DNA of 38,035 nt, from assembly GCA_002338715.1 (NCBI GenBank), contig DDIR01000002.1:2134-40168 (forward strand). The letters run 5' to 3'. This stretch comes from Phycisphaerales bacterium UBA1845. Lineage in GTDB: Bacteria; Planctomycetota; Phycisphaerae; UBA1845. Shown here in pieces: positions 1-9,123 of this stretch. The first letter of the stretch is position 1. The number at the start of each line of letters is the position of its first letter. The notes under the pieces are model-generated. The model ran no database searches. It saw nothing but the letters and a program-made list of their open reading frames with translations, and was not told the origin of the DNA. Position numbers and translations under genes: made by a program.

Positions 1-57
1 GCCGTGCCCACCGCCGTTCGATCGCTGAAATAAATTGGTGGGCATGGCCCACCCTAC
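1..57. repeat. REPIN-like inverted repeat, GTAG family, left end cut by window edge
   Basis: The right arm (37-57), read on the minus strand, begins GTAG followed by a hairpin with 7-base stems GGTGGGC and GCCCACC and a 3-base loop. The left arm is present only as its last 12 bases (1-12). This is the same element as at 30896-30959. A GTAG head plus short hairpin, in inverted pairs, is the textbook layout of REP/REPIN repeats. It lies just upstream of pheT. Confidence 0.8.
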
Positions 58-126
58 GAGAGACATTTTCTCGTAAGAACAATAACGTCGTCTTACAGCA
101 GCAACAGACTTTGGAACCTTGCAACG

Positions 127-2523
127 ATGTTGATTTCCGTTAACTGGCTTCGCGATTACGTTGACATCCCCGATTCGCTTGACGTGCGCGCGCTGGCCGA
201 ACGCCTGACGATCACGACGGCTGAAGTGGAAGGCGTCGAACAGATTCAAACCGGCGCGTCGGGATTGATCGCCGCGCGTGTGGTTTCTGTTGGACCAGTC
301 GAAGGTCGCGCCAATCTCAAGAAGGTCGAACTCGATTTGGGCGGCAAGTCAGCCAACGTTGTCTCTGCCGCACCGGTACTGCGTGTTGATGAACTGGTCG
401 TCTTCGCGCCGCCCGGTGCATCGACGCTCGAAACCGGTAAAATCAAATCGACAACCATCGCCGATCTGCCCAGCGAAGGAATGATTCTTCCGGGTAGCGC
501 CATCGGCATACCAGCCGCCGATCAGGACGCCATCTTCTGCCCGCCATCGATGAAACCAGGCGAAGCGATCGATGCCGCAATGCTCGAAGACTGGGTCATC
601 GAAATCGACAACAAGTCGATCACCCACCGCCCCGACCTTTGGGGACATTACGGCATCGCCCGCGAGGTGGCTGCGATTCTCGGCAAACCGTTGAAGCCCT
701 ATCCCGTCGCCGACCTCGATGACCTGAGCGACAAGAAGCTGCCCGAAATTCCCATCACCATCGACGACGCGACGCGTTGCCCGCGATACAGCGGGTTGAA
801 GATGACCGGGGTCCGCGCCCAAGCCGCACCACTATGGATGCAGACGCGACTCGGACATGTGGGTCTGCGGCCCATCGATTGTCTCGTCGACTTGACCAAC
901 TACATCATGGCCGACCTGGGCCAGCCGATGCACGCATTCGACGGCAGCAGGATCGAAGGCATCGAAGTCGGCCTGGCCAACGACGGCGAAACGTTTACCA
1001 CCCTCGACGGCGTCGAACGCAAACTGTCGGGCGAAGCGCTGATGATTCAATCGAATCGCAAGTCGGTGGCGCTCGCCGGCATCATGGGCGGGTTGGAATC
1101 GGAGGTGGCTGAAGACACGCAGACGATTCTTTTGGAGTCGGCCAACTTCGAAGCATCGGGCATTCGCAAAACCTGCGCCGCGATCGGACTACGCACCGAC
1201 GCCAGCGCCCGCTTCGAAAAATCGCTCGACCCCAATAACACCGTCCTGTCGATCCAACGATTCGTCAAACTCGCATCGGCGGAATTCCCCGACTTGCGAT
1301 TGGCGAGTCGACTTTCCGACGCATACCCGAACAAACTCGCGGAAATCACCGTCGAAGTCGATCCGAAACTCGTCGCGCGAACGATGGGCCATCCTGTCGA
1401 TGAAAAGCAGATGATCGACATCCTGACGGCGATCGGTTTCGGCGTGGAATCCAAGGATGGGAAACTGAGCGTCGCGGTTCCGAGCTACCGCGCAACCAAG
1501 GACATTTCGATCCAAGCCGACATCCTCGAAGAAATCGCCCGCAACGTCGGTTACGACAACATCGAACCGCGACTTCCCGAAGTGCAGGTGCGACACTTTG
1601 CAGCCAATCCCCAGCACATCACCGAGCGCAATGCGCTGCGGGCGTTTTGCCTCGGACTGGGTTACAACGAAGTTCACCTTTATATCTGGTACGACGAAGA
1701 GTGGCTGAAACGGTTGGGCTTCAAACCAGAAGCCGGTCCGATGCTGGTGAATCCAGCCGCAGCGGGTCAGGAACAACTGCGTTCGTCGTTGATGCCTGGA
1801 TTGCTCCAAGCCGCCGACCGCAACCGATTCCATGCCGATGCGTTTAAACTGTGTGAGGTTGGTACGGTCTTTAAGGAAGGGCCGGACTCGAAAAACCAGT
1901 CGCGTCATCTGGGTTTGATCAGCGCACGACGCGGTAAGGGTGCAGACGACGAATTGTTTGCAACGCTCAAGGGCGATCTTGAAACGTGGGCATGGCAGAT
2001 GCTGGGGTGCGAACTTCAGTATGAACACGCCAAGGACACAGCCACACCGTGGACGCACGAACACAAGACAGCCAACATTGTCGCAAACGGTACGTCGATC
2101 GGCACGGTGAGCGTCTGTCCGCTGGCGATGCGGCGAAACATCGACGAACACCTTTCGGCGTGGAGCATCGCCTGGGCGGAAATCAATCTCGATCAGTTGC
2201 ATGACTTCCGCGTGGAGTCAAAACCGCTGCGCCGCGTTCCGGAATTCCCGGAAGTGGAATTGGATTTTTCGCTCCTCATCGACGCGACTTCGCCGTACGC
2301 TGCGGTCAACGACAATCTGGCCCGCTTCGACGACCCGCTGCTTCGCCGCATTACCTATGTCGGTGCATATGAAGGCAAGTCGGTACCAGCGGGCAAACGA
2401 AGCCTGACGTATCGCGTGCTCTTCGGATCGCCCGAGCGAACGCTGGCTGAGGATGATGTCAACGCGCTCAAGACATCGTTTGAGAAGCACATCGGCGGTT
2501 GCGGTTACGAACTTCGTCGATAA
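127..2523 (+). CDS. pheT: Phenylalanine--tRNA ligase beta subunit
   Basis: This is the beta subunit of the heterotetrameric PheRS, which charges tRNA-Phe in the cytoplasm. The protein is 798 residues, normal for the long bacterial form. Visible parts in order: N-terminal B1 region with the typical opening MLISVNWLRDYVD, an EMAP/OB-type tRNA-binding domain at about residues 44-155, the B3/B4 editing region from about 215 to 390 (CPRYSGLKM, then IMGG), the B5 domain at about 400-475, the catalytic-like core, and a C-terminal ferredoxin-fold anticodon-binding domain from about 705 to the end. The ATG start matches the family N-terminus; only a weak GGA-type ribosome site precedes it. pheS is expected upstream, outside the window. 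The next gene starts 52 bases after the stop. Confidence 0.97.
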   Translation: MLISVNWLRDYVDIPDSLDVRALAERLTITTAEVEGVEQIQTGASGLIAARVVSVGPVEGRANLKKVELDLGGKSANVVSAAPVLRVDELVVFAPPGASTLETGKIKSTTIADLPSEGMILPGSAIGIPAADQDAIFCPPSMKPGEAIDAAMLEDWVIEIDNKSITHRPDLWGHYGIAREVAAILGKPLKPYPVADLDDLSDKKLPEIPITIDDATRCPRYSGLKMTGVRAQAAPLWMQTRLGHVGLRPIDCLVDLTNYIMADLGQPMHAFDGSRIEGIEVGLANDGETFTTLDGVERKLSGEALMIQSNRKSVALAGIMGGLESEVAEDTQTILLESANFEASGIRKTCAAIGLRTDASARFEKSLDPNNTVLSIQRFVKLASAEFPDLRLASRLSDAYPNKLAEITVEVDPKLVARTMGHPVDEKQMIDILTAIGFGVESKDGKLSVAVPSYRATKDISIQADILEEIARNVGYDNIEPRLPEVQVRHFAANPQHITERNALRAFCLGLGYNEVHLYIWYDEEWLKRLGFKPEAGPMLVNPAAAGQEQLRSSLMPGLLQAADRNRFHADAFKLCEVGTVFKEGPDSKNQSRHLGLISARRGKGADDELFATLKGDLETWAWQMLGCELQYEHAKDTATPWTHEHKTANIVANGTSIGTVSVCPLAMRRNIDEHLSAWSIAWAEINLDQLHDFRVESKPLRRVPEFPEVELDFSLLIDATSPYAAVNDNLARFDDPLLRRITYVGAYEGKSVPAGKRSLTYRVLFGSPERTLAEDDVNALKTSFEKHIGGCGYELRR

Positions 2524-2575
2524 TTCTGCGCGACGATTTGAGCCGAATGGCTCGGACATTTCACGGGGACATTCT

Positions 2576-3595
2576 TTGAATACGACGCGACCTGGCATAC
2601 GCGGGATTTTGGTATTTGCACTGCTGATCATGTGCTTCTGTGCGGGTTGCCCGCAATACGCCGACCCGACGGTGCCCAACCCGATTCGCCCCGTCAAAGA
2701 GCCCTCCACCGGCAACGAATACTTTGTCTACGTCCCATCGCGCAACATACCCGGCGAGCCTTGCCCGCTGGTGATTCTCTGCCATGGCACCAATCCGTGG
2801 GACAGCGCCCTTCGACAAATCCGCGACTGGGTCGGCCTCGCGGAAGACAAGAACTTCATCGTCGCGGCACCGAAACTCAAAGGCACCCGCGGCGACCTTC
2901 CGCCTTCGCCCGAGGTGCAAATCCGCCGGCAGCGCGAGGACGAGCGTACCATCCTCGCAACCGTGCGACACGTATCGGGCGCGAACCACATCGACCCCAC
3001 CCGCGTGTTCCTGACCGGTTGGTCGGCTGGCGGATACGCGGTGCTGCACACGGGACTTCGCCATCCCGAAGTGTTTCGCGCGCTGACCATCATGCAGGGC
3101 AATTTTGACGAGCGCTTCGCTGCCGACGCCGAAGAGCACATCGATCCATATCAGCCGGTCTACGTCATCTACGGAACGACGGATGTCTTGACCGGTGGGC
3201 AGTCGAAGGAATGCATGGAGTGGCTCTACGATCACAACGCGTATGTCTTTGATGGACAGGTTTCGGGCCCGCATCGATCGCACCCGAAAGCCGCCCACGA
3301 ATTCTTCGAAAAAGTCATCGCAGAAATCCCCTGGCTCACCGTTCGTGCGACAGCCGCCAACGCCAGCGACCCCTATACGATCACCTTCAAAGCTCGGGCG
3401 TCGTTCACGCCGGCAGGTTATCGCTGGACACTTGACGAGGGCAACACATCGTCAGCCGCCGAACCGAGTTTCAAATTTGAAGAAGGCACGCACGAGGTCA
3501 CGCTTGAGACGGCAATGCCCAATGGAAAACGTCTCAAGCGAACGATTCGGGTGGATGTGCCCTATTCGCTGTTCCCCGAAAAACTCGATCGCTAG
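2576..3595 (+). CDS. Secreted alpha/beta-hydrolase lipoprotein (PHB-depolymerase/LpqC-like)
   Basis: The protein is predicted to be an exported, lipid-anchored serine hydrolase; the substrate is unknown. I chose the TTG at 2576 because a GGGGAC ribosome site lies just before it and the protein then starts with a signal peptide ending in the lipobox FCAGC (Cys25). A longer in-frame start at 2453 would sit inside pheT. The fold markers are an oxyanion-type CHG (69-71), the nucleophile elbow GWSAGG with Ser150, a downstream GTTDV acid segment and a GPHRSHP histidine region. About 75 C-terminal residues after the hydrolase core look like a beta-sandwich (Ig/PKD-like) domain. Total length is 339 residues. 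Its stop codon shares the palindrome CTAG with the stop of the convergent transporter gene. Confidence 0.8.
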   Translation: MNTTRPGIRGILVFALLIMCFCAGCPQYADPTVPNPIRPVKEPSTGNEYFVYVPSRNIPGEPCPLVILCHGTNPWDSALRQIRDWVGLAEDKNFIVAAPKLKGTRGDLPPSPEVQIRRQREDERTILATVRHVSGANHIDPTRVFLTGWSAGGYAVLHTGLRHPEVFRALTIMQGNFDERFAADAEEHIDPYQPVYVIYGTTDVLTGGQSKECMEWLYDHNAYVFDGQVSGPHRSHPKAAHEFFEKVIAEIPWLTVRATAANASDPYTITFKARASFTPAGYRWTLDEGNTSSAAEPSFKFEEGTHEVTLETAMPNGKRLKRTIRVDVPYSLFPEKLDR

Positions 3596-5823
3596 TCGGA
3601 TTGCGGTTTGATCACCGGTTGAACGCGCTTTTCAAAGGGCGGCCAGGTGAGAATCAACGCGGGCAACAACCACAAATCCGACGCCAGCGCGGCGAGCATC
3701 GTCACCGCAAGCAACCCGCCGAAATACGCGGTGGGCAGGAATCGCGAAAAGAGCAGAATCGAAAAGCCGCACGCAATCACGATGGTCGTAAACAGACACG
3801 CCCGCCCGACACTTTTGTGCGAATCGCGGATCGCCCGTTCGATGTCGCCGTGCTTCGCGTACTCGTGTTTCAAACGCCAGACATAGTGCACCGTATCGTC
3901 CACGGCGATCCCCAGCGTGACCGAGAGCATCATCGCCGCAGTCATGTTCACCGGAATCCCGCACCACCCCATCACACCAACGCAGAACACCACCGGCAGG
4001 AAATTAACGAGCAGCAAGATCACGAGCATGCGGGCTCCGCGAAAGGCGATCGACAAGGTGATGGCGATACACAATGCGGCCAACGCGAATGAACGATACT
4101 GATCGCGAAGCAGTCCATCGACGAGCGTCGAATAGAAATGATAGAGTCCGGTGACTTCGACTTCGTACTCAGAGCCGAATTGCTCTTCGGCGTCATGTTT
4201 CATCTGTTCGCAAGCGGCTAACTTGTCCTGCACGTCGAACCCTTCGACGCACCGAAAGTTGATGCGCATGGTGTCGCCGGCATCGTTGAGGAAGTTGCGC
4301 AGGATGTCCGCACCGCCTGGAATTAACCGCAGCAACTGGCACGCCTGCGCGGCTTGCGTGTCGGTCGCGATGGTACCCGGAAGCACGAGACTCAGCGCAT
4401 CTCTCAATGAAAGCGCCCGCCGCACCATCGGTAGTTCTTCCACGAGCGCGTCGGCGATGTCAGCCCCCTTGCGAACGGTCATCGCCGAAACAATCGCACC
4501 ACCGTCATGGCGTTTGACCACCAACTCGGTCGAGCCCAACGGGGTCAGATGCTCTTCGATGAAATTGTAGTTCTGTCGAATCTCGCTTGAGGGCCTGAAG
4601 TTCTTGACGAAGTCGCTTTGAAATTGAATCCGCGAACCGCCGCAGAGCATGAACACACCGACGATGAGAAAACCGATCACCACGTGCTTGCGACGCGCAA
4701 GCGCCAAGTCGGCTGACCATGCCAACGCCCGCTGAGCCAACCGGTGCCCGGCATTTTTGCTCGCACCGCCCCATCGAACCAACAGCGGTAACGCCGCCAC
4801 CGAACCGATGAAGGCGATAACCAATCCGGCGACCATCAGCATGCCGAATCGCCTGACCGGTGCGATCGATGAGATGCTCACCGATCCAAACCCGACAGCC
4901 GTCGTCAACATGATGATCGCACACGGAACAAGCATGTAGCTCAGCACACTTCGCGATCGCCCATCGGGATCGACGTCTCCCGTTGCCTGGGCATCCTCTG
5001 CGGCTACCGCAAGATGCACGCAATTTGCAACGGCAAGCACGACCACCAATATCACCAGCATCTGCGTGATCAACGACGAGACGATCCCCAGCGCTGTGGT
5101 CATGGCAAGCGTGATCACAATCGCCGACAACCCCACGAAACCGGCAAAGAGCATCGGCGCGATCCGCCGAAAGACCAGCCAAAGCGTCACCACGATCAGT
5201 CCGAATGCCAACACCGAGAACACCAGCAGATCCTGATCAACGTACGCATACATGTCGATCAACGTGACGTACGGACCGGTCAAAAATATTTCAACACCCG
5301 GGTGCCGCTCCCGAAATTCGCGGACGATGTCGCGCATTTGACCGACCGATCGGCGGCGGGCTTCCCCTCCGGAATCTTCAGCCGACATTTGCAGCAGGAT
5401 AGCCACCGTTCTACGATCGTGGCTGATGAGGTTGCCTTCCAGCAAAGGATGGGAGAACAACCGGTCGCCGAGCATCGTCCGCAGTGCTTTGGGGATACTC
5501 GCGATAGAATTGCAGCGCTGAACGTTTTCGACGGTTTCAAATTTTTTGTTCAACTCGACGAGCAGCGCATCGACCGATTCGTCGAATGGTGCGGACGTAT
5601 GCAGCGCTGCGACGGCGAATTCGTTGCTGGTGAATTCCTCGACAAACGATTGAAACCGTTCATACGCCGGGTCATCGCTGGCGACGAACGCTTCGAGACG
5701 GTAGTCCTCTTTGAGCCCGCGCGCAAACAGAAGCCAGCCGCCTGCAACCGTCAGGATGGCAAGGATCGCTGCGACCGGTTTGTGAAATCGGACGACCAAC
5801 TGGCTTGCGGGCGACGGATTCAT
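3592..5823 (-). CDS. RND-superfamily (MMPL/HAE3-like) membrane transporter
   Basis: This 743-residue inner-membrane protein has the two-fold RND layout. There is one N-terminal helix (about 14-33), a periplasmic loop to about 205, a bundle of membrane helices to about 390, another single helix, a second loop and a second bundle ending near the C-terminus. The motif GIAVDDTVHYVWRLKHE in the second bundle is typical of MMPL/HAE3 exporters, which move lipids, hopanoids or other hydrophobic compounds. The ATG at 5823 starts a normal membrane-protein N-terminus; longer in-frame extension into lptD looks like non-coding read-through. It follows lptD by 22 bases on the same strand, so the two are probably co-transcribed. 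This suggests a role in envelope lipid traffic, but the substrate cannot be read from the sequence. Confidence 0.88.
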   Translation of the reverse strand: MNPSPASQLVVRFHKPVAAILAILTVAGGWLLFARGLKEDYRLEAFVASDDPAYERFQSFVEEFTSNEFAVAALHTSAPFDESVDALLVELNKKFETVENVQRCNSIASIPKALRTMLGDRLFSHPLLEGNLISHDRRTVAILLQMSAEDSGGEARRRSVGQMRDIVREFRERHPGVEIFLTGPYVTLIDMYAYVDQDLLVFSVLAFGLIVVTLWLVFRRIAPMLFAGFVGLSAIVITLAMTTALGIVSSLITQMLVILVVVLAVANCVHLAVAAEDAQATGDVDPDGRSRSVLSYMLVPCAIIMLTTAVGFGSVSISSIAPVRRFGMLMVAGLVIAFIGSVAALPLLVRWGGASKNAGHRLAQRALAWSADLALARRKHVVIGFLIVGVFMLCGGSRIQFQSDFVKNFRPSSEIRQNYNFIEEHLTPLGSTELVVKRHDGGAIVSAMTVRKGADIADALVEELPMVRRALSLRDALSLVLPGTIATDTQAAQACQLLRLIPGGADILRNFLNDAGDTMRINFRCVEGFDVQDKLAACEQMKHDAEEQFGSEYEVEVTGLYHFYSTLVDGLLRDQYRSFALAALCIAITLSIAFRGARMLVILLLVNFLPVVFCVGVMGWCGIPVNMTAAMMLSVTLGIAVDDTVHYVWRLKHEYAKHGDIERAIRDSHKSVGRACLFTTIVIACGFSILLFSRFLPTAYFGGLLAVTMLAALASDLWLLPALILTWPPFEKRVQPVIKPQSD

Positions 5824-5845
5824 AAAGCAGCGCCGCACACTTGGG

Positions 5846-8845
5846 CTAGTACCCTGGACGGATACCGGTCGACGTGGCAAGACCGGTGAAGCGACGATTG
5901 CCCAACGTAGCGCTCGGCAAGCCTTCGGGCCAGGCGCTGATCGACACGCCGAAATCATCCTCGACCTGGTCCAGGGCGAAGGTTACGCCAACGTACCATC
6001 GCGGGAATTTACGGATGATACCGACATCGAACTCGGCGGTCCGGCCTTCTTCGAGGTCAAACTGTTCGCGGGCAGCCAACGTGTACTTCTCGTTCATGCG
6101 ATAATTCAAACCCAGACCGAGCAGGTTGGAGTCGATCTCGCCGATGTAGCGATACCCCACCAGGTAGCTAAGCCGCGGCGAGCGCTCGACCGCGTAAGTC
6201 AGGCTGAAGACGTCCACCTGCCCATCGTTGAGATCGTAGTTCATCTCCGATGCGAGCGAGGTCGAGTCATTGATGCGATAGAGCAACGCGGTATTGATGT
6301 AATTCTGGGCGATGCTGTTTTCCGGACGCGTATAGGAGACGAAACCGTTGGTGAATTCGTTGCCGGTCACCTGGTTGCGACGGTGATCGTCGTTGAAGAA
6401 GCCGGCTTCCACGTCAAAGGTCAGCACATCCACTGTCCGCTGCCGCCCGAGCGCTCCGCGCTTGGTCTGAAAACGCTGCCGCACACCGATCGACACGCCA
6501 TCGGTATCGCCCACGCCTTCGACCGTTTCGTCAAACGGGTGCAGCTCGACCGGATTGACGTTGCCATCCGCGCCCCACGCCACGATGTCGGTCTTGATGA
6601 TGTGGCGAATGCCCGAAATGTCGAACAATTCGGAGCGGACATCCGGATAGACCTTCCACATGTAATGACTGGCGCGAACACCATACGTACCCAACACGCG
6701 CTGAATCCCGCCGTCAACCGGCGAATCATCCCACGCGGTCCCGCGAATCGATGCGAACGGTACGATCCGCAAATCGCCAATCGAAAACGGAATTTCAAGT
6801 TCCTGACGCGAGTCGGCCCGCATGACCGAACCCGACTCGTCGGGCCGACCAAAACCAAGCTGCCCATCGGTGATCGATGCCCGCACCAAGCGCCTGAGGA
6901 AGTTTTCATTTTCAGCCGGTCGGAATCGAACCACGCCGGCTCGGTTTTCACTGAAAAACGTCCCGAAATCACCGACCGGCTCACCGATCAAACGAAACGC
7001 CAGTTCGGGCAGACGCTCGGTCTGGGTCAGGAAATCGAGGATGCGGTATTGGAGTTGGGCGGTGAATGCCCAGTTGTCCCGCTGCTTCTTGAGGAACAAC
7101 ACCGTTTCCTGCTCTTTGCCCTTGTCGAATTCCTGCTCGTAATATTCCTCGAGGAAATTGCGATCCGAAACGTACGACAACTCGAAGCTCAACTGCCAGT
7201 CGTCGGGCAGATACTCACGATGGCGCACGGTGAAGCGGCCACGTGTCTCGGAATCGGGTTCGAGATTTCTGAATCGCCCGCCCAGGTTGTCTTTACCGGT
7301 GTCGTTGATGAAGTATCCGCGAAACAGTCCGAACGAATCGTCGGTTTCGTAATCCAGATTGGCACCGATGGCTGGACCGCGCTTCGAGAAATAGTCGAGC
7401 CGCAGCGTACCGTCGAACCCGTCGGGCCTTTCCAAACCAAGGATGTTGAACAGCTCCCAGCGCGTCTGGAACTCCGCCCCAAAGTCATCGCTGAATCCGG
7501 TGCGGATGTTTTTGAGACTCGTTTCGGAATCGCTGATTTTTCCGCGGGCGTGGGGCCAATACAAAATCGGCACGTTCCCGATGTTCAGGGTCGGTTTCTT
7601 GGCGTCGTAGGTGCCGGTGATGACGCCCCGTTGCCGCGGCGCGAGCGAAACTGCCGGTGTCCGGTCCACGATCTCCAACTCTTCCGCGCCGATGTGGTAG
7701 TGCGGTGTGTAGAATTCGCTTGTGGTAAACTTCGCGTCGTTGGCGACGAACTCGCGCGACGAGAGTTGGCGGATCATGTCCGCACGAACATAAATCGGCA
7801 GCGACCGAACAGGGTCGAGCATTCGCATCACCGCGTCGAGCACCAACGCGCGATCGTGAACAAAATCGTAGTAAAGTCGCGACGCCCGAATCATCTGGTC
7901 GCCGTTGGAAAGCACAATGTCGCCTTCGAGGTAGACGCTTTCGACGGCTCCACCTTCAAATTCGCCACCGCCGACGTTGCCCAAGAGTCCCGGCCCTGAC
8001 AAATCGCCGGAGTCCGACTTGGCTCGTCCGGGCCGATCGTCCGCCTCGGCATTGGTGCCAGCCGCAGCCTTATCGCGCTGCCCGCTCAGATAAACGACGG
8101 CAGCATCCGCCCGCAATTCAAGCGGCTGACCGTCCTTGGAAGACGATCCGCGAAACACGATCACATTGCCGATGACCGTCACGATGGTTCGCCCTTCACC
8201 GGTTTGCTCGACCTGCAAATCGTTGCCCTGATACGACACCGGTTCGCGAACCTGTAAGTCTTCGGCGTCGGCGCGCCGGCCTATGTCGACCACACTCATG
8301 GGCGAGCCAGCCAACCCGGATCCGGTGCGTCGCCCGGCCAATGCTTCACGAATGCGAATCGCCCGCTGATAAACTGATGTGTCCGCAGAGGGTTCGGTGC
8401 TGCGATGGTCGGCGCCGGTGCGAATCTTGCCGCTGGAGTTGAGGGTGACGAACAGTGCAGGTCCGCGCGTCACCGTGCCAGCCGCATCACGCACGCGGGC
8501 ATTTCGCCAGAGCACGATTTCCAGTCGGGTAAACGCGGTCCCGCCTTCGGAGGCCTGCGTCATCCAGATGACGGCTTGCTGGGCGTTGAGACGGCGCTTG
8601 CCGAGTTGCAATTCGAAATCGCCGACGAAGTGAACGACGTTGCTGCCGTCGGCATCGCGCCAGAGGTGGACCAACTCGCCGAACATTTCCACATCGGCAT
8701 GGCTGACCCCGGCTGGCGTCAGCGGTTCACTGACTTCGTCACCCAACGGAACGAGCGACTGCCCCAATGCCGTGGTGGACAGAACCGCACACACAACACC
8801 GACAATCCAACCACGACAGACAATTGGCCTCGAATATTTTTTCAC
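5846..8845 (-). CDS. lptD: LPS-assembly outer-membrane protein LptD (OstA/Imp)
   Basis: LptD inserts LPS into the outer leaflet of the outer membrane. The 999-residue protein starts at a GTG with a clear signal peptide (MKKYSRPIVC... to about residue 29, ALGQ). The N-terminal third has two stretches of LptA/OstA-like beta structure (about 45-130 and 195-390), separated by a polar linker. It is followed by the diagnostic NVPILYWPHARG segment near residue 430 and a C-terminal beta-barrel of alternating strands ending in Tyr, as is common in outer-membrane barrels. I see no cysteine in the mature protein, so the disulfides that mature E. coli LptD cannot form. A divergent 278-base gap separates it from the DUF115 gene. 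Confidence 0.87.
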   Translation of the reverse strand: MKKYSRPIVCRGWIVGVVCAVLSTTALGQSLVPLGDEVSEPLTPAGVSHADVEMFGELVHLWRDADGSNVVHFVGDFELQLGKRRLNAQQAVIWMTQASEGGTAFTRLEIVLWRNARVRDAAGTVTRGPALFVTLNSSGKIRTGADHRSTEPSADTSVYQRAIRIREALAGRRTGSGLAGSPMSVVDIGRRADAEDLQVREPVSYQGNDLQVEQTGEGRTIVTVIGNVIVFRGSSSKDGQPLELRADAAVVYLSGQRDKAAAGTNAEADDRPGRAKSDSGDLSGPGLLGNVGGGEFEGGAVESVYLEGDIVLSNGDQMIRASRLYYDFVHDRALVLDAVMRMLDPVRSLPIYVRADMIRQLSSREFVANDAKFTTSEFYTPHYHIGAEELEIVDRTPAVSLAPRQRGVITGTYDAKKPTLNIGNVPILYWPHARGKISDSETSLKNIRTGFSDDFGAEFQTRWELFNILGLERPDGFDGTLRLDYFSKRGPAIGANLDYETDDSFGLFRGYFINDTGKDNLGGRFRNLEPDSETRGRFTVRHREYLPDDWQLSFELSYVSDRNFLEEYYEQEFDKGKEQETVLFLKKQRDNWAFTAQLQYRILDFLTQTERLPELAFRLIGEPVGDFGTFFSENRAGVVRFRPAENENFLRRLVRASITDGQLGFGRPDESGSVMRADSRQELEIPFSIGDLRIVPFASIRGTAWDDSPVDGGIQRVLGTYGVRASHYMWKVYPDVRSELFDISGIRHIIKTDIVAWGADGNVNPVELHPFDETVEGVGDTDGVSIGVRQRFQTKRGALGRQRTVDVLTFDVEAGFFNDDHRRNQVTGNEFTNGFVSYTRPENSIAQNYINTALLYRINDSTSLASEMNYDLNDGQVDVFSLTYAVERSPRLSYLVGYRYIGEIDSNLLGLGLNYRMNEKYTLAAREQFDLEEGRTAEFDVGIIRKFPRWYVGVTFALDQVEDDFGVSISAWPEGLPSATLGNRRFTGLATSTGIRPGY

Positions 8846-9123
8846 GCCGCATTCCGTTGTTAGGACGTCATTTGACTATTGTCTTTTCCGATCCCGTAGA
8901 CGGGCAGCCACGTCGAATTCATCCGCGCCGGAATTCACATGTAGCGGATCGGAGATCGGCTCGCACATCGCAGCATTGGGAACGCCAAGCCGCGACAAAC
9001 CGACCGAACGCAAAGTATAGACCGCAGTCCAACCCTGTCAAAGCAAAACACCCTCGACGATCGGGCGCCCCTGGCATACCCTAGGCGCTTTGGAACATTG
9101 AAATAAACCACAAACAAAGCGTC
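8846..9123. promoter_or_regulatory. Divergent intergenic region between lptD and the DUF115 gene
   Basis: The two flanking genes point away from each other, so both promoters are expected in these 278 bases. I see no convincing -35/-10 pair, repeat or conserved operator. A TTGACT hexamer at about 8872 and a TATAGA-like hexamer near 9016 are not spaced as a promoter. Confidence 0.4.

Noticed and set aside
6383..7999. 538-codon open frame on the plus strand inside lptD
   Set aside because: It lies antisense to a strongly supported lptD. Its translation is rich in Arg, His and Val without any domain, typical of an antisense shadow in high-GC DNA.
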